A stretch of 64,000 bases of DNA from Flavobacterium daemonense (lineage in GTDB: Bacteria > Bacteroidota > Bacteroidia > Flavobacteriales > Flavobacteriaceae). The translations under genes and the position numbers were made by a program. Within the stretch, counting starts at the first letter, position 1. Each line of letters opens with the position of its first letter. Positions 50,467 through 59,833 of this stretch are shown here, in pieces. The notes below the pieces were generated by a model. The model was not told the DNA's origin. It worked only from the letters and a program-made list of their open reading frames with translations, and ran no database searches. The stretch is from assembly GCF_007341385.1 (NCBI RefSeq), contig NZ_VJYD01000003.1, positions 341,911-405,910 on the forward strand, given 5' to 3'.

Positions 50467-52374
50467 ATGAAAAGCCCTTTTTTTTCGTTATTTTTATGTT
50501 TAATTGCCCTTAATTCGTTTGCGCAAAAGGTTAATTATAATGCCACTTCAATTGCAGACAGTCTAAAACAAAATGCAAATGCCGTTGTTCGATTAGATCA
50601 AATGGATATTAATATTGCTTCTCAACGAAGCATGACTACCAAAATTCAAAGAGTTGTTACAGTCTTAAATGAAAAGGGACTTGGTCATATTGATGCCTAC
50701 CAACATTATGATAAAACTACTTCGATAACGAGTATTGAAGCAGTAATTTATGATGGTGCCGGAAATGAAATTAAAAAAATCAAACGAAAAGATTTTAGTG
50801 ATCAAAGCGCTGTAAGCGGCAGTACGCTTTTTTCAGACAGCCGTGTCGTTTATTTAAATTATACTCCAATTGCATATCCGTTTACGGTTGCCTATACGTG
50901 CGAAACCGAAACTTCAAATACGGCATTTATTCCAAGATGGTACTTTTTGGGCGGTTATAATACAAGCGTGGAAAAATGTGCGCTGAATGTTTCTTTTCCA
51001 AGCGATTTGGGTTTCAAGAAAAAGGAATTTCAGTTTGCTGGATTTAACATAAAAAAAGCGGAAGAATCAGCTACAAAACTTAGTTATACGGCCGAAAATA
51101 TTTTGGTTCAGAAATCAGAAGATTTAAGTCCATCTTCAGATGATTTGTTTCCAAGAGTTATGATGGGATTGGAGAAATTTCATCTAGAAGGCGTTGATGG
51201 AACCGCAACTACGTGGGAAGCATTTGGAAAATGGTACGGAGAAAAAATCTTAACTGGAACTACAACTTTGCCAGAAGAAACCGTATCTAAAATGAAAGCT
51301 CTTGTTGGTGATGAAAAAGACCCGATCAAGAAAGCGAAAATTATTTATGACTATGTTCAAAAAAAATCAAGGTATGTAAATATCGCAATCGGAATTGGAG
51401 GTTGGAAACCTATGCTGGCCAGCGATGTTGACCGTTTAGGATATGGCGATTGCAAGGCATTGTCAAATTATACAAAAGCACTTTTGCAAGCTGTTGATGT
51501 ACCTTCTTACAACACAATTTTATATGGCGATCCGGATAAGGCTAATATTCAGTCAGATTTTGTTTCTATGCAGGGAAATCATATGATATTGGCAATTCCA
51601 AATGGCGGTAATTATACTTTTCTAGAATGCACAAGTCAAGATAATCCTTTTGGTTACCAAGGAACTTTTACTGACGATAGAGATGTTTTGATCATAAAAC
51701 CGGATGGCGGTGAAATTGTTCGTACAAAAATTTACGATGATAAAGGCAATATCCAAAAAGATAAAGGAACTTACACAATTGACGAAAATGGACATTTTTC
51801 GGGCTCAATTTCGATAACTTCTGAAGGTTCTCAATACAGTTTGAAATACAGAATTGAAAATTATCAGCCAACAGAAAAAGAAGCGCATTATAAAGAATAT
51901 TGGGACAACATCAATAATTTGAAATTAGGTAAAATTACATTTTCAAATGATAAGGAAAATGTCCGTTTTACCGAAGACGTACAGTTGAGCGCTATAAATT
52001 ATGCTTCAATTTCAGCTAACAAAATGATTTTTGCTATTGACGCTTTTAATCAAAATACGGGAAGCGTAAAGCGTATCAGAAACAGAAAAAATCCATTCCA
52101 GATTCAGCGTGGTTATTTAGATTCTGATGAAATCGAAGTAAATCTTCCTGCTGGTTTTGCTATCGAGTTTCTTCCTCAAAATTATGAGCTGAAAGGAAAA
52201 TTTGGTGAATACAAAACCGAAATCATTAAAAAAGACAACAATAAGCTTATCTACAAACGAAGTATGTTTCTAAACAAAGGAAAATATTCAAATAAAGAAT
52301 ATGATGAATATCGTCTTTTTATGGAACAGATTTCAAAAAACGACAACGCAAAAATTATATTGACCAAAAACTAA
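50467..52374 (+). CDS. DUF3857/transglutaminase-fold protein, catalytic residues kept
   Basis: The 635-residue protein has a signal peptide (KSPFFSLFLCLIALNSFA). An N-terminal DUF3857 beta domain (about 30-230) is followed by a transglutaminase/protease-like core. Cys329 (LGYGDCKALSNYTKALL) and the His of GNHMILAI, with a following acidic residue, keep the Cys-His dyad. A C-terminal beta domain (about 430-635) completes the usual architecture. Such proteins are exported in Bacteroidota; substrate unknown. It is first of three tandem paralogs, followed after 28 bp by the next. The two others have lost the catalytic Cys and His. Confidence 0.88.
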   Translation: MKSPFFSLFLCLIALNSFAQKVNYNATSIADSLKQNANAVVRLDQMDINIASQRSMTTKIQRVVTVLNEKGLGHIDAYQHYDKTTSITSIEAVIYDGAGNEIKKIKRKDFSDQSAVSGSTLFSDSRVVYLNYTPIAYPFTVAYTCETETSNTAFIPRWYFLGGYNTSVEKCALNVSFPSDLGFKKKEFQFAGFNIKKAEESATKLSYTAENILVQKSEDLSPSSDDLFPRVMMGLEKFHLEGVDGTATTWEAFGKWYGEKILTGTTTLPEETVSKMKALVGDEKDPIKKAKIIYDYVQKKSRYVNIAIGIGGWKPMLASDVDRLGYGDCKALSNYTKALLQAVDVPSYNTILYGDPDKANIQSDFVSMQGNHMILAIPNGGNYTFLECTSQDNPFGYQGTFTDDRDVLIIKPDGGEIVRTKIYDDKGNIQKDKGTYTIDENGHFSGSISITSEGSQYSLKYRIENYQPTEKEAHYKEYWDNINNLKLGKITFSNDKENVRFTEDVQLSAINYASISANKMIFAIDAFNQNTGSVKRIRNRKNPFQIQRGYLDSDEIEVNLPAGFAIEFLPQNYELKGKFGEYKTEIIKKDNNKLIYKRSMFLNKGKYSNKEYDEYRLFMEQISKNDNAKIILTKN

Positions 52375-52402
52375 CCAATAAATTAACCAAGACCTAACCC
52401 CA

Positions 52403-54412
52403 ATGAAATTAATTAAAATCTTAAGCCTTTCGATTGTGCTTTTAGTTGTTTCAAAAGCAACCGCACAAGAGTTTAAATTAGGAAAAGTATCTGTTGCGGA
52501 ATTAGAACAGAAAATGCATCCTAAAGATTCAGCAGCACCGGCCGCTATTTTGTATAAAAAAGGAAAAGCACGAATTGAGTTTGATCCAACAGAAGGATTT
52601 ATTACCGTGACCGATGTTGAAGCGCGTATCAAAATTTATAAAAAAGAAGGATATGATTGGGCTAATAAAGCCGTTTGGTATTATAAACAGCCAAACTTTG
52701 TTGAAAAAGTTTCTTTTTCGGATGCTTACACGTATAATTTAGTAAACGGTAAAATCGAAAAAACAAAATTAAAATCTGAAGGAACTTTTGATGAAGTTTT
52801 GAATAAATACAGAGCTCAAAAGAAAATTACAATGCCAAATGTAAAAGAAGGTTCTGTAATTGAGTACAGTTATACTATTAAAAGCCCTAGCCGTTCAATT
52901 AGAGAATGGGATTTTCAAGAAACTATACCTGTAAATTACTCAGAATTTGTTACTTGTATTCCAGAGTATTATGTTTTTAATTCTAGAGCAAAAGGATATC
53001 TTTCACCAAAAGTTTCTACAACTAAAAATAACAAATCATTTACTATTAATAGTAAAGAAAGAAGCGGTTTTTATATTTCAAAAACAGAGTTTACAAGTGA
53101 TAAAATTGATTATTTTGAAAATCAAACCACTTACGTTGCACAAGATTTTCCTGCAATGAAAGAAGAAGCTTTTGTGAATAATATGGATAATTACGTTTCA
53201 AGTATTCAGCACGAATTAGCTATGGTGAAATTTCCAAATGAGCCCATGAAACCATATTCTACAGATTGGGAATCTGTTGTGAAAACAATTTACAATTACG
53301 AAACTTTTGGACCTGAATTGAATAAAACTGGCTATTATGAAGATGATCTAAAAGTGCTTCTTGCTGATAAAAATACTCCTGAGGAAAAAATTTGGGCAAT
53401 CTTAAATCATGTGAAAGCAAATGTAAAATGGAATGGCTACACCGGTTATGACTGCGATAATGGCGTTAAAAAAGCATACAAAGAAAAAACAGGAAACATT
53501 GGAGATATAAATTTAATGCTGACTTCCATGCTTCGTTACGCAGGTTTGACTGCAAATCCGGTTTTATTGAGTACGCGCGAAAACGGAATTGCTTTATTTC
53601 CTAACAGAACTGCTTTTGATTACGTTGTAGCGGCTGTTGAAACACCACAAGGGAATTTGTTATTAGATGCTTCAAATAAATATTCAACACCAAATATTCT
53701 TCCTTTCAGAACGATTAACTGGACGGGAAGATTGATTCGCAAGGATGGAACTTCTGAAGAAATTGAGCTTACACCAAAAAAAGCATCAAATGATATTGTC
53801 TTTTTGAGTTATAGCATAGATGCTGATGGAAAAGTTTCTGGAAAAACCAGAAGACAATACACAGATCACATGGCAATGATTACCAGAGAAAGAATTGACG
53901 GCGTTAAGCAGGAAGATTATCTTGAAAAATTAGAAAATAAAAGCGGAAAAATCGAAATCAGTGATTATACTCGAACTAATGAAAAAGAAATTTTACTGCC
54001 TGCAGTAGAAACATATGCTTTTACAGGAAATGATTTGTGCGAGATTATAGGTGGTAAAATATACGTTAATCCAATGTTGTTTTTTGCAAATGACAAAAAT
54101 CCGTTTAAGCAGGAAGTTAGAGAATATCCAGTTGATTTTGGATTTCCGCAACTGGATAAATACAATATCACTATCCAAATTCCAGAAGGTTTCACAGTTG
54201 AAACATTGCCTGCTCCAGCAATCATAAATATGGAAGACAATGCGGGAAGTTTTAAATTCAACGTTGCAACAAACGGAAATACATTACAAGTAAGCATCGC
54301 AAACCAAATTAATGAAGCTATTTTTTCTGCCGAAAAATATGAAATGCTGAAAGAATATTACAAAGGAATGATTGCAAAAGAAACAGAGAAAATAGTTTTA
54401 AAAAGAATATAA
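52403..54412 (+). CDS. DUF3857/transglutaminase-fold protein lacking catalytic Cys and His
   Basis: The 669-residue protein has a signal peptide (KLIKILSLSIVLLVVSKATA). The domain order equals that of the preceding protein: DUF3857, transglutaminase-like core, C-terminal beta domain. In the core, the position of the nucleophile Cys is Ile366 (TGNIGDINLMLTSMLRYAGL) and the His position reads AFDYVVAAVE, so neither catalytic residue is present. The fold appears intact (conserved GLTANPVLLSTRENG and LLLDASNKYSTPNIL), so it may bind rather than cleave or cross-link. It shares KVSVAELEQK and KDSAAPAAILYKKG with the next gene, which begins 3 bp after its stop. Confidence 0.87.
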   Translation: MKLIKILSLSIVLLVVSKATAQEFKLGKVSVAELEQKMHPKDSAAPAAILYKKGKARIEFDPTEGFITVTDVEARIKIYKKEGYDWANKAVWYYKQPNFVEKVSFSDAYTYNLVNGKIEKTKLKSEGTFDEVLNKYRAQKKITMPNVKEGSVIEYSYTIKSPSRSIREWDFQETIPVNYSEFVTCIPEYYVFNSRAKGYLSPKVSTTKNNKSFTINSKERSGFYISKTEFTSDKIDYFENQTTYVAQDFPAMKEEAFVNNMDNYVSSIQHELAMVKFPNEPMKPYSTDWESVVKTIYNYETFGPELNKTGYYEDDLKVLLADKNTPEEKIWAILNHVKANVKWNGYTGYDCDNGVKKAYKEKTGNIGDINLMLTSMLRYAGLTANPVLLSTRENGIALFPNRTAFDYVVAAVETPQGNLLLDASNKYSTPNILPFRTINWTGRLIRKDGTSEEIELTPKKASNDIVFLSYSIDADGKVSGKTRRQYTDHMAMITRERIDGVKQEDYLEKLENKSGKIEISDYTRTNEKEILLPAVETYAFTGNDLCEIIGGKIYVNPMLFFANDKNPFKQEVREYPVDFGFPQLDKYNITIQIPEGFTVETLPAPAIINMEDNAGSFKFNVATNGNTLQVSIANQINEAIFSAEKYEMLKEYYKGMIAKETEKIVLKRI

Positions 54413-54415
54413 AGA

Positions 54416-56407
54416 ATGAAATTAGGTTTAATGATTGTCTCGGTTTTCATGATTTTGGGAATTTCAAAAGTCAAGGCTCAAAATTCCGAACTGGGAAAAG
54501 TTACTATTGCCGAACTTCAGGAAAAAGCATGTCCAAAAGATACAGCGGCTCCGGCCGCTATTTTGTTTAAAAAAGGAAGAACTTTTTTTACTTATAGTAA
54601 CGATAAAGGTTTTTCAGCAAATCATGTTTACGAATTTAAAATCAAAATCTATAAAAAAGAGGGGCTTAAATGGGCCGATCAGAAAGTGAGATTTTTTATT
54701 GGTTATGAGAACTTAAACGAAGATCGATTAGAGTTTTCAAACGCTATAACCTATAATCTTGAAAATGGCGCAATTGTAAAAACAAAACTCGATAATCAGG
54801 GAGCGTTCAAGAACAAGGTAAATAAATTTTGGAAAGAAAAAACAATAACACTTCCGAATGTAAAAGTGGGTTCGGTTATTGAATATAAATACGTTTTGAA
54901 ATCCGAGAATCTTCTAAAATTGCCTGATTTTGAATTTCAATACGATATTCCTGTCAATTATTTCGAATACAAAACAGAAATTCCGGAGTATTACATTTAT
55001 AAGTCGATCTCAATTGGAAATTATCCAATAGAAACGGATTCTAAATTGGTAGGAAAAAGTCAAAGTTATGAGAATGAGCATAATCAATCTGGAATTCTTT
55101 CTTATAAGCAGATCAATACTTTTTATAAAGGAAAAGATGTTCCTGCTTTGACTGAAGAACCTTATGTAAATAATGTGGATAATTACAGAGGTGCTCTTCA
55201 ATTTGAGATCGAGCGAATTCGTTATCCTGATAAGCCAGACAAAGATTATTCTGTAACTTGGGAAGGTGTTGCAACTAATATCTTCAAAAATGAACATTTT
55301 GGAAAAGAACTTAACGAAAAGACTTTTCTTGTTGAAGATGTCAAACGATTATTGACTGGCGTTGAATCGCAGAATGATCGAATGAATATCATTTTCAAAT
55401 ATGTTCAGAATAAAATGCATTGGAATGAAGAAAATGATTATTATACAGATAAAGGAGTCGTAAAAGCATATAGTGATCAGACAGGAAATGTAGCCGAAAT
55501 TAATTTTATTTTGATCAATATGCTGAAATTAGGCGGTATTGACGCAAATCCGGTTTTGGTAAGTACGATTGAAAATGGCGTGCCGGTTTACCCAACAAGA
55601 ACTGGATTTAATTATGTAATTGCGGGCGCACTCATAGACGGAAAATTAGTTTTGCTAGATGCCACACATAAATATACAAGTCCGAATATTTTACCATTGA
55701 ACGTTTTAAACTGGAAAGGAAGATTGATCAAAATTGATGGATCTTCGCAGGAAATCAATTTAGATCCAACAACATTGTCAAGAGAAACCTCTAGCGTTTT
55801 GGCTAAAATGGACGATAACGGAAAAATTGACGGCAAGATCAGAATTCAAAGAACAGATTATGATGCATATTATTTCAGAATAAAAAATTCAGAAAAAAAT
55901 CAAGAAAATTATCTTGAGAAATATGAAGAACAATTAGGTGATTTGAAAATTTCGAATTACAAAATCGAAAATGCTAAAGCCAATTTTTCAGATCCGGTAA
56001 CAGAAACTTTTGATTTTGCATCTGATAATATGGTTGAAATTATTGGAGGACAAATGTTTATTAATCCGCTTTTGTTTTTTACGAGTTCGAAAAATCCTTT
56101 TAATCAGGAAAAAAGGCAGATGGGAATTTATTTTGGATATCCAACTCAGGAGAAAATCAGCCTGAATTTACAGCTTCCAGAAGGATTAGAAGTAACCGCA
56201 ATGCCAAACCCAATTCGCATTACATCAGAAAATAAAGAAATCACATTTACTTTAAACATCTCAAAACTGGAAAATAAAATTCAGATTGTCTGTATGAAAG
56301 AAATAAACAATAGTATTTTTGCAGCTGGCGATTACAACGGACTGAAAGATCTTTTTCAGAAAATGATTGCCAGTCAAAATGAAAAAATTGTTCTTAAAAA
56401 AATATAG
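54416..56407 (+). CDS. DUF3857/transglutaminase-fold protein lacking catalytic Cys and His (second copy)
   Basis: The 663-residue protein has a signal peptide (KLGLMIVSVFMILGISKVKA). It is closely similar to the preceding protein (KVTIAELQEKACPKDTAAPA; AILFKKGRTFF). The nucleophile position is Val359 (TGNVAEINFILINMLKLGGI) and the His region reads GFNYVIAGAL. The acidic position and the LLDATHKYTSPNILPL segment are retained. Tandem duplication after loss of the active site is the simplest history. It starts 3 bp after the upstream stop and is followed 2 bp later by the MazG-like gene, so all four are one transcript. Confidence 0.87.
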   Translation: MKLGLMIVSVFMILGISKVKAQNSELGKVTIAELQEKACPKDTAAPAAILFKKGRTFFTYSNDKGFSANHVYEFKIKIYKKEGLKWADQKVRFFIGYENLNEDRLEFSNAITYNLENGAIVKTKLDNQGAFKNKVNKFWKEKTITLPNVKVGSVIEYKYVLKSENLLKLPDFEFQYDIPVNYFEYKTEIPEYYIYKSISIGNYPIETDSKLVGKSQSYENEHNQSGILSYKQINTFYKGKDVPALTEEPYVNNVDNYRGALQFEIERIRYPDKPDKDYSVTWEGVATNIFKNEHFGKELNEKTFLVEDVKRLLTGVESQNDRMNIIFKYVQNKMHWNEENDYYTDKGVVKAYSDQTGNVAEINFILINMLKLGGIDANPVLVSTIENGVPVYPTRTGFNYVIAGALIDGKLVLLDATHKYTSPNILPLNVLNWKGRLIKIDGSSQEINLDPTTLSRETSSVLAKMDDNGKIDGKIRIQRTDYDAYYFRIKNSEKNQENYLEKYEEQLGDLKISNYKIENAKANFSDPVTETFDFASDNMVEIIGGQMFINPLLFFTSSKNPFNQEKRQMGIYFGYPTQEKISLNLQLPEGLEVTAMPNPIRITSENKEITFTLNISKLENKIQIVCMKEINNSIFAAGDYNGLKDLFQKMIASQNEKIVLKKI

Positions 56408-56409
56408 AA

Positions 56410-56736
56410 ATGGATTTGAAAAATGCACAACTTGACGTTGATACTTGGATAAAAGAACACGGCGTTCGTTACTTCAACGAATTGACAAATATGGCACAGC
56501 TTACAGAAGAAGTAGGCGAAGTAGCAAGAATTATTGCGCGTCGTTACGGTGAACAATCTGAAAAGGAAAGCGATAAAAACAAAGATTTAGGCGAAGAATT
56601 AGCCGATGTTGTTTTTGTGGTTTTATGTCTGGCGAATCAAACGGGAATCGATTTGCAAGCGGCTTTTGATAAAAAGATGGATTTAAAATCGGTTAGAGAT
56701 AAAGATCGTCACAAAAACAATGATAAATTGAAATAA
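56410..56736 (+). CDS. MazG-like nucleotide pyrophosphohydrolase
   Basis: The 108-residue all-alpha NTP-PPase-superfamily protein has the metal-binding ExxE...ExxD signature in LTEEVGEVARIIARRYGEQS (about 34-53) and GEELADVVFVVLCLANQTGI (about 63-82). It resembles the MazG-like single-domain group that hydrolyses non-canonical (d)NTPs. The exact substrate is unknown. It is translationally close to the DUF3857 gene (ATG 2 bp after its stop), although a functional link is not obvious. Confidence 0.9.
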   Translation: MDLKNAQLDVDTWIKEHGVRYFNELTNMAQLTEEVGEVARIIARRYGEQSEKESDKNKDLGEELADVVFVVLCLANQTGIDLQAAFDKKMDLKSVRDKDRHKNNDKLK

Positions 56737-56868
56737 TTGTGAAATTTCAATTATAAGTTTTGAATTATGAGTTTTGAATTTTGAATTATGAATGGGGAGT
56801 GGTAAATTGCGGGGCTGAATTATGTTTCTCATCATTCATAATTCAATTCACAACTTACAATTAAAAAA
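56737..56868. repeat. AATTATGAATT-type inverted repeat before aroA
   Basis: The segment AATTGTGAAATTTCAATTAT (56736 on) through TTTTGAATTATGA is roughly complementary to TCATTCATAATTCAATTCAC (56831-56850) and AACTTACAATT. No T-run terminator is visible, so aroA may be read from upstream. Confidence 0.5.
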
Positions 56869-58098
56869 ATGAATTTAAAATTAAGCACGAATTCACCATT
56901 TACAATTGATGATTCGCAACTAAATATTACAGGTTCAAAAAGCGAAACGAACCGTTTATTGCTACTAAAAGCTTTATTTCCAAATATTTCTTTAGCCAAT
57001 ACTTCAAACTCTGACGATAGCGAGGTAATGCAGAAAGCATTAATTGGCAATGATGAAATTGTTGATATCCACCACGCTGGAACCGCAATGCGTTTTTTAA
57101 CAGCTTATTTTGCTGTAAACGAAGGCAGAGAAGTGGTAATGACAGGTTCAAGCAGAATGCAGGAGCGTCCGATAAAAATTTTGGTTGATACTTTAAGACA
57201 ATTGGGAGTTGAAATCTCTTATGAAAAAGAAGAAGGTTATCCACCGATTCGAATTAAAGGAAAAAAAGTTACGGCTTCAAAAGTTACTTTGGCTGCAAAT
57301 GTGAGCAGTCAATATATCTCTGCTCTTTTATTAGTAGCTTCAAAACTAGAAAACGGTTTAGAGCTGACTTTAGAAGGAGAAATTACTTCGATTCCATATA
57401 TCAAAATGACTTTGGCTTTGCTGACGGATCTGGATATTAAAACAAGTTTTGAAGGAAACGTAATTAAAGTTTTCCCTAAAGAAGCTGTTGAATCAAAAGA
57501 AATGGTTGTGGAATCAGACTGGAGTTCGGCTTCTTATTTCTTTAGTCTTGTGGCTTTGGCCGATGCTGCAAAAATTACGTTGAGCAGTTACAAAGAAAAT
57601 AGTCTTCAAGGAGATTCGGAGTTAGTTTCTCTTTATGAAAAAATGGGAGTAAAAACGAGTTTCCAAAACAATAAAATGACTTTGGAAAAAGTAGCCGATT
57701 TTAAATATGAAGATGTAAATTTTGAATTGAATAATACACCAGATATTGCACAGACAATTGTTGTGACTTGTTTAGGTTTAGGAATTGGATGTCATTTGAC
57801 AGGTCTTCATACTTTAAAAATTAAAGAAACTGATAGACTTGAAGCATTAAGAATTGAATTGACAAAATTAGGTGCTAATATTTCGGTTACTAATGACAGT
57901 TTGACTTTAGTGAAATCTTCAACTATTAACCACGATGTGAAAATCGGAACTTACAATGATCACCGAATGGCGATGGCATTTGCTCCATTAGCAATTAAGG
58001 TTCCAATTATTATTGAAGATGCAGGAGTAGTTTCAAAATCATACCCAGATTTTTGGAATGATTTAAAAGCTTTAAACTTTCAAATTTCAGAATTATAA
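56869..58098 (+). CDS. aroA: 3-phosphoshikimate 1-carboxyvinyltransferase (EPSP synthase)
   Basis: The 409-residue enzyme joins PEP to shikimate-3-phosphate, the sixth step of the shikimate pathway. Motifs are NITGSKSETNRLLLLKALFP (Lys/Ser of the S3P site), DIHHAGTAMRFLTAYFAVNE, RMQERPIKILVDTLRQLGVE, VSSQYISALLLVASKLENGL, LKIKETDRLEALRIELTKLG and YNDHRMAMAFAPLAI. It is shorter than the ~427-residue E. coli enzyme but all core elements are present. It is not in the aromatic operon 12 kb away. It is followed by a terminator at 58139..58189. Confidence 0.95.
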   Translation: MNLKLSTNSPFTIDDSQLNITGSKSETNRLLLLKALFPNISLANTSNSDDSEVMQKALIGNDEIVDIHHAGTAMRFLTAYFAVNEGREVVMTGSSRMQERPIKILVDTLRQLGVEISYEKEEGYPPIRIKGKKVTASKVTLAANVSSQYISALLLVASKLENGLELTLEGEITSIPYIKMTLALLTDLDIKTSFEGNVIKVFPKEAVESKEMVVESDWSSASYFFSLVALADAAKITLSSYKENSLQGDSELVSLYEKMGVKTSFQNNKMTLEKVADFKYEDVNFELNNTPDIAQTIVVTCLGLGIGCHLTGLHTLKIKETDRLEALRIELTKLGANISVTNDSLTLVKSSTINHDVKIGTYNDHRMAMAFAPLAIKVPIIIEDAGVVSKSYPDFWNDLKALNFQISEL

Positions 58099-58138
58099 AA
58101 TTTTTTGAACCATATAAATGATATGTTCAATTAAATAA

Positions 58139-58189
58139 AAGCGCATAAAACATAGCCTCTGGTTTCAGCCAGAGGTTTTTTTATGCGCA
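58139..58189 (+). terminator. Terminator of aroA
   Basis: The inner stem CCTCTGG/CCAGAGG (58156-58162/58169-58175) is extended by GCGCATAAAA pairing with TTTTTTATGCGC. A T-run follows the inner stem. Confidence 0.8.
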
Positions 58190-58198
58190 TCTAAGAGC

Positions 58199-58231
58199 AA
58201 ACCCGACAGGTTTTTAAAACCTGTCGGGTTT
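58199..58231. repeat. CCCGACAGG hairpin, copy 3
   Basis: AAACCCGACAGG and CCTGTCGGGTTT form a perfect palindromic stem around TTTTTAAAA. Confidence 0.85.
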
Positions 58232-58353
58232 AAAATTGTATATAAAACCCAGCTAAAATAAACTTATATAACTTATATGGTAAAAAAAGCGTTTTTTAAC
58301 TCATCTCGAAACCTCACAAAATCAAGGACTTTTGAAAATAAAAGCCAAAACAC

Positions 58354-58385
58354 TTGACAACGCCTATTTCACAATCGTATATTTG
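58354..58385 (+). promoter_or_regulatory. Promoter of queA
   Basis: TTG (58354-58356), a 21-bp spacer and TATATTTG (58378-58385) fit the Bacteroidota promoter, with a -33 of TTG rather than TTTG. Confidence 0.6.
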
Positions 58386-58448
58386 CAAGCGATTTAAAAT
58401 TTTAGATAAAAAATCTAAAATCTACACTCTAAAATCAATAATTCAAAT

Positions 58449-59498
58449 ATGAAATTATCACACTTCAATTTCAATTTACCGAAAGAACTTTTGGCTGAAT
58501 TTCCAGCAGAAAACAGAGATGAATCTCGTTTAATGGTAATTGACCGTAAAAAAAACACTATCGAACACAAAATGTTTAAAGACGTTATCAACTATTTTGA
58601 TGATGGAGATGTTTTGATTCTTAATAATACAAAAGTTTTCCCGGCACGTTTGTACGGAAACAAAGAAAAAACGGGAGCGAGAATTGAAGTTTTCTTATTG
58701 AGAGAATTAAATTCTGAGCAACGTTTATGGGACGTTCTAGTTGATCCTGCTAGAAAAATCCGTATTGGTAACAAACTTTATTTTGGTGATGACGATTCGT
58801 TAGTTGCTGAGGTAATCGACAATACAACTTCTCGTGGTAGAACTTTACGTTTCTTATACGATGGATCTTATGAAGAATTCAGAAACAAATTGACAGAACT
58901 TGGAGAAACTCCAATTCCTAAATACATCAACAGAGAAGTTACTGCTGAAGATGCTGAAAGATACCAAACAATCTACGCAAAAGAAGAAGGAGCTGTAGCG
59001 GCGCCAACTGCTGGATTGCACTTCTCTAAACACCTTTTGAAAAAATTAGAAATCAAAGGAGTGAATTTTGCTGAGGTTACATTGCACGTTGGTTTAGGAA
59101 CTTTTAACCCAGTTGAGGTTGAAGATTTGTCTAAACACAAAATGGATTCAGAGGAATTGATCATCAATCAGCAAGCTTGTGATATCGTAAACGAAGCAAA
59201 AGCGAAGAAAAAACGTATTTGTGCTGTAGGAACAACTTCAATGCGCGCCATCGAAAGTTCAGTTTCTTCTGCTAATACTTTGAATCCTTACGAAGGATGG
59301 ACAAATAAATTTATTTTCCCTCCTCACGATTTCAGTATTGCAAACTGTATGATTACAAACTTCCACACGCCAAAATCAACATTATTAATGATGATTTCTG
59401 CTTTCTGTGGTCACGATCTAATGAAAAAAGCATACGAAGAAGCAATCAAAGAAGGATACAAATTCTATTCTTACGGAGACGCGATGTTAATATTATAA
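58449..59498 (+). CDS. queA: S-adenosylmethionine:tRNA ribosyltransferase-isomerase
   Basis: The 349-residue enzyme transfers and isomerises the ribosyl part of SAM to preQ1-tRNA, giving epoxyqueuosine. Family blocks are [60 protein letters not shown] (about 179-198), [34 protein letters not shown] and [19 protein letters not shown]. The length is standard. No preQ1 riboswitch is visible upstream. A CCCGACAGG hairpin lies 22 bp past its stop. Confidence 0.96.
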   Translation: MKLSHFNFNLPKELLAEFPAENRDESRLMVIDRKKNTIEHKMFKDVINYFDDGDVLILNNTKVFPARLYGNKEKTGARIEVFLLRELNSEQRLWDVLVDPARKIRIGNKLYFGDDDSLVAEVIDNTTSRGRTLRFLYDGSYEEFRNKLTELGETPIPKYINREVTAEDAERYQTIYAKEEGAVAAPTAGLHFSKHLLKKLEIKGVNFAEVTLHVGLGTFNPVEVEDLSKHKMDSEELIINQQACDIVNEAKAKKKRICAVGTTSMRAIESSVSSANTLNPYEGWTNKFIFPPHDFSIANCMITNFHTPKSTLLMMISAFCGHDLMKKAYEEAIKEGYKFYSYGDAMLIL

Positions 59499-59833
59499 TC
59501 TGAGATTATTTTCAGATCCAAACCCGACAGGTTTTAAAAACCTGTCGGGTTTTCTGGTTTTAAATGGTTTCAAGTTTTAGGTTTCTCCCGAAGCTTCGGG
59601 ATCAAGTTTGACATTCGTTGAGAAATTTTAAACGCAAAGTTCGCAAGGTTTTTGTGCTCAGTTTGTGCTTGCCAAATGCAAAAGAACGCAAAGCTTTGCG
59701 AACTTAGCGTTTATAAACGTTAGCCTTGATAAAAAAAGACTTTGCGCTCTTTGCGTTAAAAAACGCACAAAGCATATCAATCTGAAACAAAACAAACAAA
59801 TTTTGTTATTTTAGCACCCAAAACAAAAACACA
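59499..59833. other. 335-bp gap with dispersed palindromes
   Basis: No gene. It holds the CCCGACAGG hairpin (59520..59553), TCCCGAAGCTTCGGGA (59586-59601), a CGCAAAG-type inverted repeat (59627-59648 with 59740-59761) and CGCAAAGCTTTGCG (59687-59700). I find no convincing kynU promoter; TATTTTAG near 59807 is a poor match. Confidence 0.6.
59520..59553 (+). terminator. CCCGACAGG hairpin behind queA (copy 4)
   Basis: AAACCCGACAGG pairs with CCTGTCGGGTTT and is followed by TT. It lies 22 bp downstream of queA and likely serves as its terminator. Confidence 0.65.

Larger units (their letters stand above)
58107..58282. repeat. AACCATATAA-ended inverted repeat enclosing two hairpins
   Basis: The left end GAACCATATAAATGATATG (58107-58129) and right end CTTATATAACTTATATGGTA (58263-58282) are partly complementary. 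They enclose the aroA terminator and a CCCGACAGG hairpin (58199..58231). Elements with the same ends occur at 11649 and 44787. The 350-bp gap has no gene. Confidence 0.65.

Noticed and set aside
58283..58448. Possible preQ1 riboswitch before queA
   Set aside because: No preQ1 pseudoknot pattern is visible, and the promoter TATATTTG at 58378 leaves only about 60 nt of leader.
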